Source of the DNA: GCA-020344555 sp964548955
Lineage (GTDB): Bacteria > Planctomycetota > Phycisphaerae > UBA1845
Direction of reading: 5' to 3'
Assembly (NCBI GenBank): GCA_964548955.1
Contig: CAZJTP010000042.1
Span: 1-26,314 of the forward strand
Length of the DNA: 26,314 nucleotides
Below the pieces are notes generated by a model, which saw nothing but the letters and a program-made list of their open reading frames with translations, searched no databases and was not told the origin of the DNA. Below are positions 22,446 through 26,314 of the stretch, piece after piece. A program made the position numbers and the translations under genes. The stretch's first letter is position 1; the number at the start of each line of letters is the position of its first letter.

Positions 22446-23792
22446 CTATTGCTTATCCTTCTTCGCCTCAGCTACCGTCCCGCGCACCTTCTCAAGATAA
22501 TCGCGCAGTACTGCTTCGGCTCCTCGCGTGGTTGGAATGTAGTAAACTTTATCGACTCCAAGGTAGTCTTGTGGGACTATAGCATCCTTGGAATCGTGAG
22601 GATACCGATATCCCTCACCGGAGCCAAGGATTTTGGCGCCCGCATAGCCCGTTGATCTGAGGTGTTTCGGTACCGGTAGGGTGCGACCGTTGCGCACGTC
22701 GTCCGCAGCCTGCCAGATGGCCTTGGCGGCGGCGTTCGACTTCGGAGCGCATGCCAGATAGATTGCGGCTTGGGCGAGCGGCAACTGGCATTCCGGCACG
22801 CCGATCATCTGCGTCGCGTCGGCGGCTGCCTGCGCGAGGACCAGGCCTTGCGGGTCGGCGTTCCCGATGTCTTCAGCCGCACTGATCACAATCCGCCGCG
22901 CGATATAGCGCGGGTCCTCCCCCGCCTCCAGCATGCGCGCCAACCAGTAGACCGCGGCATCGGGGTCACTACCGCGAATTGACTTGATCATGGCGCTGAT
23001 CGCGTCGTAGTGAGCGTCCCCCGTCACGTCGTACTGAATCGCCTTCCGCTGAATGGAGTCAACAGCCGTTTCCAAATCGACGACGATCTCCTCCCCACCC
23101 CCGCCGGGACGATCAGCCTGCGACAACACGGCGATCTCAAGAGCCGTCAGGGCCCGCCGCGCGTCTCCGTCCGACGTGGTGGCCAGGTGATCAGCCGCTT
23201 CCTCCGCCAGCGTAATCCGGTAGCCTCCAAGCCCGCGCTCGACATCCGCTAGAGCGCGATCCAACAGCACCTTGATGTCCTCGTCGGAGAGAGGTTCAAA
23301 CTGGAAGATCTGACTCCGGGAGACCAACGGCGTGTTGACGGCGAAGAACGGGTTCTCCGTCGTCGCGCCGATCAGGATTACCGCACCGTTCTCCACGTCG
23401 TCCAGCAGGACATCCTGCTGCGCCCGATTGAAGCGATGCAGCTCATCGACGAAGAGGATCGTACGTTGCCCGCTGGTCTCGAGACGCTCACGGGCTGCGG
23501 AGAGGATTTCGCGAATCTCCTTGACCCCGATGGCTGCCGCGTTGACCTGCTCGAAATGGGCGCGGGTCGCCGCCGCGATGATCATCGCCAGTGTGGTCTT
23601 CCCCGTGCCGGGCGGTCCGTAGAACAGCGCACTGGTGATCCGGTCAGCCTCGAGCATCCGCCGGAGAAGCTTCCCTTCTCCGATAAAGTGTTGCTGGCCG
23701 ACGAACTCGTCGATCGAGCGAGGCCTCAACCGCACGGCTAGAGGTTCCACGCGGTTGCGATTCGCCCGGCGTTGGTCGGCAAACAGATCCAC
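22446..23792 (-). CDS. rarA: Replication-associated recombination protein A (AAA+ ATPase)
   Basis: RarA (MgsA/WRNIP1 family) is a clamp-loader-like AAA+ ATPase that acts at stalled replication forks with single-stranded DNA-binding protein. The 448 residues match the family length. Seen are the N-terminal DLFAD motif, Walker A GPPGTGKT (59-66), Walker B ILFVDELHRF (112-121), sensor 1 IGATTENP (141-148), an arginine-finger region around PLVSRSQIF and sensor 2 GDARRALTALE. The C-terminal tetramerisation region has the typical RRIVISAAEDIG, KHLRSTGYAG and QDYLG segments. The start is the GTG at 23792; GGGAG stands 7 bases before it and the protein begins VDLFADQRR as expected. It is the first gene of a probable rarA-cyclo-ligase-nnrE operon. 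Confidence 0.95.
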   Translation of the reverse strand: MDLFADQRRANRNRVEPLAVRLRPRSIDEFVGQQHFIGEGKLLRRMLEADRITSALFYGPPGTGKTTLAMIIAAATRAHFEQVNAAAIGVKEIREILSAARERLETSGQRTILFVDELHRFNRAQQDVLLDDVENGAVILIGATTENPFFAVNTPLVSRSQIFQFEPLSDEDIKVLLDRALADVERGLGGYRITLAEEAADHLATTSDGDARRALTALEIAVLSQADRPGGGGEEIVVDLETAVDSIQRKAIQYDVTGDAHYDAISAMIKSIRGSDPDAAVYWLARMLEAGEDPRYIARRIVISAAEDIGNADPQGLVLAQAAADATQMIGVPECQLPLAQAAIYLACAPKSNAAAKAIWQAADDVRNGRTLPVPKHLRSTGYAGAKILGSGEGYRYPHDSKDAIVPQDYLGVDKVYYIPTTRGAEAVLRDYLEKVRGTVAEAKKDKQ

Positions 23793-23813
23793 GCAATGAC
23801 TCCCTTACACGGC

Positions 23814-23842
23814 ATTATAAGCTCAAACCGGTCCCCCGTCGC
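23814..23842 (-). promoter_or_regulatory. Possible sigma-70-type promoter of rarA
   Basis: The - strand carries a perfect TATAAT (23819-23814) about 21 bases before the GTG start. The -35 position 17 bases further up (GCGACG) is a poor match. The rest of the 270-base gap (23793-24062) shows no gene or other signal. Confidence 0.4.
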
Positions 23843-24062
23843 GGCCGTCGCCTCTCCGGTCGCGCGGTGGAAGGTCCGTGATAGATTGGACGCCGCAATC
23901 AACCCAGTGTAGTCATCACACCGTATTGTTCGTACCCGCTCCGCAATGCCGCCAGCGCAATCCCGAAGCACCACCCGTGTGCTGGATGCTCGCTGCTACC
24001 GGGTTAGGTCCCACTAGGCACATATCCGTCTGATGCATTGCGTCGAGTTATGCAGATTTGAT

Positions 24063-24365
24063 CTACCAGGAGCGATCTCTGTCGCCGGATCGCTCTCTTC
24101 CCCGGCCTCCTCCTTCCCGTGCAGGCTTCGGCCGTGCCTCGCTGACCGTCAGCCGTCGCTCCTGGAAGTCCTGCCCATTCAGTCCTTCGATCGCCGCCTG
24201 TGCCTCGGTCGCATTGGGCATCTCCACGAAACCAAAACCCCGCGACCGTCCGGTGAACCGATCCTTGATAAGCGACACGTTAGCGACTTCTCCGAACTGC
24301 CCGAACGCCGTGAGGAGCTCTTCCTCGGTGGTGTCGTAAGACATGTTTCCTACATACAGATTCAT
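24063..24365 (-). CDS. Small RRM-type RNA-binding protein
   Basis: A single RNA recognition motif fills residues 1-78. RNP2 is LYVGNM (3-8) and RNP1 is RGFGFVEM (42-49), with aromatic residues at the RNA-stacking positions (Tyr4, Phe44, Phe46). Residues 79-100 are an Arg/Gly/Asp-rich tail ending in DRDRSW. Short RRM proteins of this kind occur in cyanobacteria, planctomycetes and other bacteria and bind single-stranded RNA; several are cold- or stress-responsive, but targets here are unknown. The ATG at 24365 has AGGAG 10 bases upstream. The gene stands alone, with gaps on both sides, so it is probably a single transcription unit. Confidence 0.95.
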   Translation of the reverse strand: MNLYVGNMSYDTTEEELLTAFGQFGEVANVSLIKDRFTGRSRGFGFVEMPNATEAQAAIEGLNGQDFQERRLTVSEARPKPAREGGGRGRERSGDRDRSW

Positions 24366-24911
24366 AAGCTCTGGCTCCTACTTGAGGGTCTTTTTAAGTC
24401 CGGATCCCTCAGGCAGGCCGGCGCGCGGTCGGCATGGGGACAAACCGGGGAATCTCAATTTCACGGAAACATAACCGTCTTCCCTACGGATTACAAGCCA
24501 ATATGCAGATCATCTCGAGCGGAGCCCGAGCAAAGTTTTTGACGCAATCACCGCTGTTGAACGAAACCGCTGCGCGGTAGTCCGTGCACGCATTTCGATG
24601 GTATTGACGTTAACGACTTCGCGCGTCCAACCTGTTGACACCTCGCCATCGCAGGCCGGGGCAATTCTCCTGTGAGTTCTAGCTTTTCCACAGCCAGGAT
24701 CACATCCGTCGGTGCGCAGCGGCGAGCGAGGGATACTCCGGGAGAGTCTGCTTGGGCTAGCGAGTCTTGTCGATCCACCAAAGCTGGGGTACGATTCCGT
24801 GCAAGGGAGTTCTGCCTTAGGCGCCGCGTGCCGGAGGCACCGGTTTTGTTTGTTGATCTGCGTGGTCAAACGGGTGTGTCGCTCGAGCGACTTGTGATTG
24901 GATGTCTTTGA
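24366..24911. other. 546-base gap between divergent genes
   Basis: This stretch should hold the promoters of the RRM gene (- strand) and of the HesB-like gene (+ strand), but I see no consensus promoter for either. A weak terminator-like element reads on the + strand: GTGCC/GGCAC (24828-24840) followed by CGGTTTTGTTTG. Open frames here (a 203-codon - strand frame at 24510-25121 and a 79-codon + strand frame) are Ser/Arg/Thr-rich and look random. No tRNA, SRP RNA or tmRNA motif was recognised. Confidence 0.5.
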
Positions 24912-24920
24912 CGGAGAAAC

Positions 24921-25187
24921 CTGATATTTAGCATAAGTGAGCCGGCTGGAGCACACTTGGCGGGATTGCTGGAGCGTGCCGAAGCACCGGAGGATGTCTT
25001 CGCAAGGGTGGAACAGGAAGAGGGCGCGTTGGCGCTTCACATCGGACATGCGCACCCCGGGGATAGTACGTTTGCCCACGAGGGGAAGACGGGTCTCGTG
25101 CTCAGTGATGAAATTTGCCAACAGCTAGCGGACAGCACGCTTGACGTTGAGGACACCGACGATGGCTCACGACTTTGCCGGCAGTAG
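24921..25187 (+). CDS. HesB/IscA-like small protein without a standard start codon
   Basis: The frame encodes about 88 residues: IFSISEPAGAHLAGLLERA, then EEGALALHIGHAHPGDSTF, EGKTGLVLSDEICQQLAD and STLDVEDTDDGSRL. This pattern (SISEPAGAHL at the start, a GDSTFxHEGKT centre and LDVEDT near the end) resembles the HesB/IscA-like iron-sulfur biogenesis fold. The three metal-binding cysteines of true IscA proteins are missing, so it is a divergent relative at best. The frame is closed by TGA at 24909-24911, and no ATG, GTG or TTG exists before the conserved N-terminus. CTG at 24921, preceded by GGAG (24913-24916), or ATA at 24924, is the only start that keeps it. TTG at 24957 would lose 12 residues. 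Rare start use, a mutated start (pseudogene) or a sequence error are all possible. Confidence 0.5.
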   Translation: MIFSISEPAGAHLAGLLERAEAPEDVFARVEQEEGALALHIGHAHPGDSTFAHEGKTGLVLSDEICQQLADSTLDVEDTDDGSRLCRQ

Positions 25188-25351
25188 ATGCGACATATCG
25201 AGGTTTGCCCTTGCGCGGTTTGGGCGATCTCCTTGAGCCGTCGCGGCCTCGCAGATGCGCGTCGCACCTTGGCTGCCAATTGCATCCCCTTCAGAGTTTG
25301 AATGCCTACCATAACGAGCGCTACTGGCGCAGATGAAAGGAAGAGCCGACA

Positions 25352-26314
25352 ATGATGCATCGTGGTAGTGCGGTAACCGGTTTTGCGCTGGTTACCTTGT
25401 GGACAACCATGACGCTGGGGCAGTCGTCGCCACCTGCCTCTCAGTCTACCGAGCAAGAAAAGGCGGCACCGGTGGAGCACGTTGTAGTTACGGTGAACGG
25501 CCACCAGATCACGAAGAGCGAGGTAGACAGGAGGTGTGAAGCCGTTGTGAAAGAACAGGCGCAGGGCCGGCCGGTGCCTCCTGAGCAGCTAGCTCAACTG
25601 CGTGTACGTCTGGGGCCGCAGATGCTGGAGACTCTGATCGACAGTCGGTTGCTCGACGAAGATGTCACGAAGGCGCAGATCAAGGTGACAGACACTGACC
25701 TGGTAGGGGAGATGGAGAGGCTGCTGCGGGCGCATCTTGTGCGTACCGGCGCCACTCGCGCGGAATTCGAAAAGCAAATCCAGGACCAGCTAGGAACATC
25801 GCTCAAGGAGTTTATGGCGACGCGAGCGACCGATCCGAACTTCAGGCAATCCATACTCCACGCAAGGCTTCTGGAGAAGAAATACCCGAAGGAGTTAATC
25901 GTCACGAACGAGGCAATAAAGACCCGCTATGAGGAAAACTTGGATCGCGATTACTCAAAGCCCGCGATGGTCCGTGCAAGTCATATCTTGATCGGTGCCG
26001 ACGGGGCGATAGCGCAGGAAGAGAAGACTGCAGCCCGGAAGAAGGCTGAGACAGTCCTGGCCGAAGCCAGGAAGCCGGGGGCGGACTTCGCCGCGTTGGC
26101 CGCTCAACATTCAAGCTGTCCGTCGCGGAAGAAGGGCGGTGATCTCGGCTTCTTCCCTCGCGAAGGCGTCATGGTGGAACCATTTGCCGCTGCCGCCTTC
26201 GCCCTCAAGACGGGTGAGATCACCGACATTGTGGAAACCCGGTTTGGGTATCACATTATCAAGGTAACTGACAAGAAGGCCGCAGTCGTTGTCCCGCTCG
26301 AGAGGGCTTCGGAG
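25352..26314 (+). CDS. Exported PpiC/SurA-type peptidyl-prolyl isomerase, 5' part (3' end outside window)
   Basis: The first 321 residues are visible. A hydrophobic N-terminal signal (about residues 6-24) and a Ser/Pro/Gln linker are followed by a SurA/PrsA-like helical chaperone region (about 48-200, VVVTVNGHQITKSEVDR and LIDSRLLDEDV). A parvulin domain follows (about 204-302): VRASHILI, FAALAAQHSSCPSRKKGGDLGFF, then VEPFAAAAFALKTGEI and GYHIIKVTDKK. Such proteins act in the periplasm, isomerising X-Pro bonds and helping outer-membrane or exported proteins to fold. GGAAG lies 8 bases before the ATG at 25352; a second ATG follows directly at 25355. No stop codon occurs before the window ends. 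No convincing promoter was seen in 25188-25351. Confidence 0.93.
   Translation, partial: MMHRGSAVTGFALVTLWTTMTLGQSSPPASQSTEQEKAAPVEHVVVTVNGHQITKSEVDRRCEAVVKEQAQGRPVPPEQLAQLRVRLGPQMLETLIDSRLLDEDVTKAQIKVTDTDLVGEMERLLRAHLVRTGATRAEFEKQIQDQLGTSLKEFMATRATDPNFRQSILHARLLEKKYPKELIVTNEAIKTRYEENLDRDYSKPAMVRASHILIGADGAIAQEEKTAARKKAETVLAEARKPGADFAALAAQHSSCPSRKKGGDLGFFPREGVMVEPFAAAAFALKTGEITDIVETRFGYHIIKVTDKKAAVVVPLERASE

Noticed and set aside
24650..24860. Possible small RNA gene (SRP or 6S type) ending at the hairpin with GTTTTGTTTG
   Set aside because: The SRP core motif and 6S landmarks are absent and the hairpin is only 5 bp; nothing supports a specific RNA.
24510..25121. 203-codon - strand open frame
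   Set aside because: It is Ser/Arg/Thr-rich without motifs and overlaps the HesB-like frame on the other strand, which has better protein character.

Overview
The window looks like chromosomal DNA of a planctomycete, most likely a member or relative of the Phycisphaerae. The reasons are the GC-rich coding bias, a DUF1570-type secreted metalloprotease-like gene, and a type II secretion / type IV pilus (T2SS/T4P) envelope locus with unusually long secretin-type proteins. This placement is inferred from gene content only; no rRNA marker is present.

Bases 1-18975 (+ strand) form one gene cluster for a double-membrane-spanning secretion or pilus machine. In order it encodes the 3' end of a GspK-like minor pseudopilin; a PilM-PilN fusion (GspL-like actin-fold platform protein with a membrane anchor); a PilO-PKD-GspC/PilP-like fusion; a 2844-residue exported protein made of one N0-like domain and about 28 tandem secretin N1-type ring-building repeats but no pore domain; a 1839-residue secretin with about 16 such repeats followed by a canonical pore domain; and a small lipoprotein. 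The first three genes overlap by a few bases. The last follows the secretin by 20 bases. A 216-base gap with a terminator-like element separates the two giant genes. The ATPase, platform protein and major pseudopilin are not in the window and presumably lie upstream.

The standout observation is that the secretin appears split and hyper-expanded. The N0 domain sits on one polypeptide and the pore on another. The first protein ends in the first half of a repeat, and the second begins, after its signal peptide, with what looks like the second half. Basic disordered loops sit at the same place in most repeats of the pore-less protein, but not in the secretin. I infer a very long periplasmic vestibule, or two interacting stacks of rings, in an envelope with an enlarged periplasm.

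Bases 19207-23792 (- strand) hold housekeeping genes: rarA (AAA+ ATPase at stalled forks), a 5-formyltetrahydrofolate cyclo-ligase, nnrE (NAD(P)HX epimerase) and a DUF1570 protein. A possible structured RNA lies between the cyclo-ligase and nnrE. A small RRM RNA-binding protein (24063-24365, - strand) follows after a separate gap. On the + strand, the right end holds a short HesB/IscA-like gene with no ordinary start codon and the 5' part of an exported PpiC/SurA-type prolyl isomerase that runs off the window.
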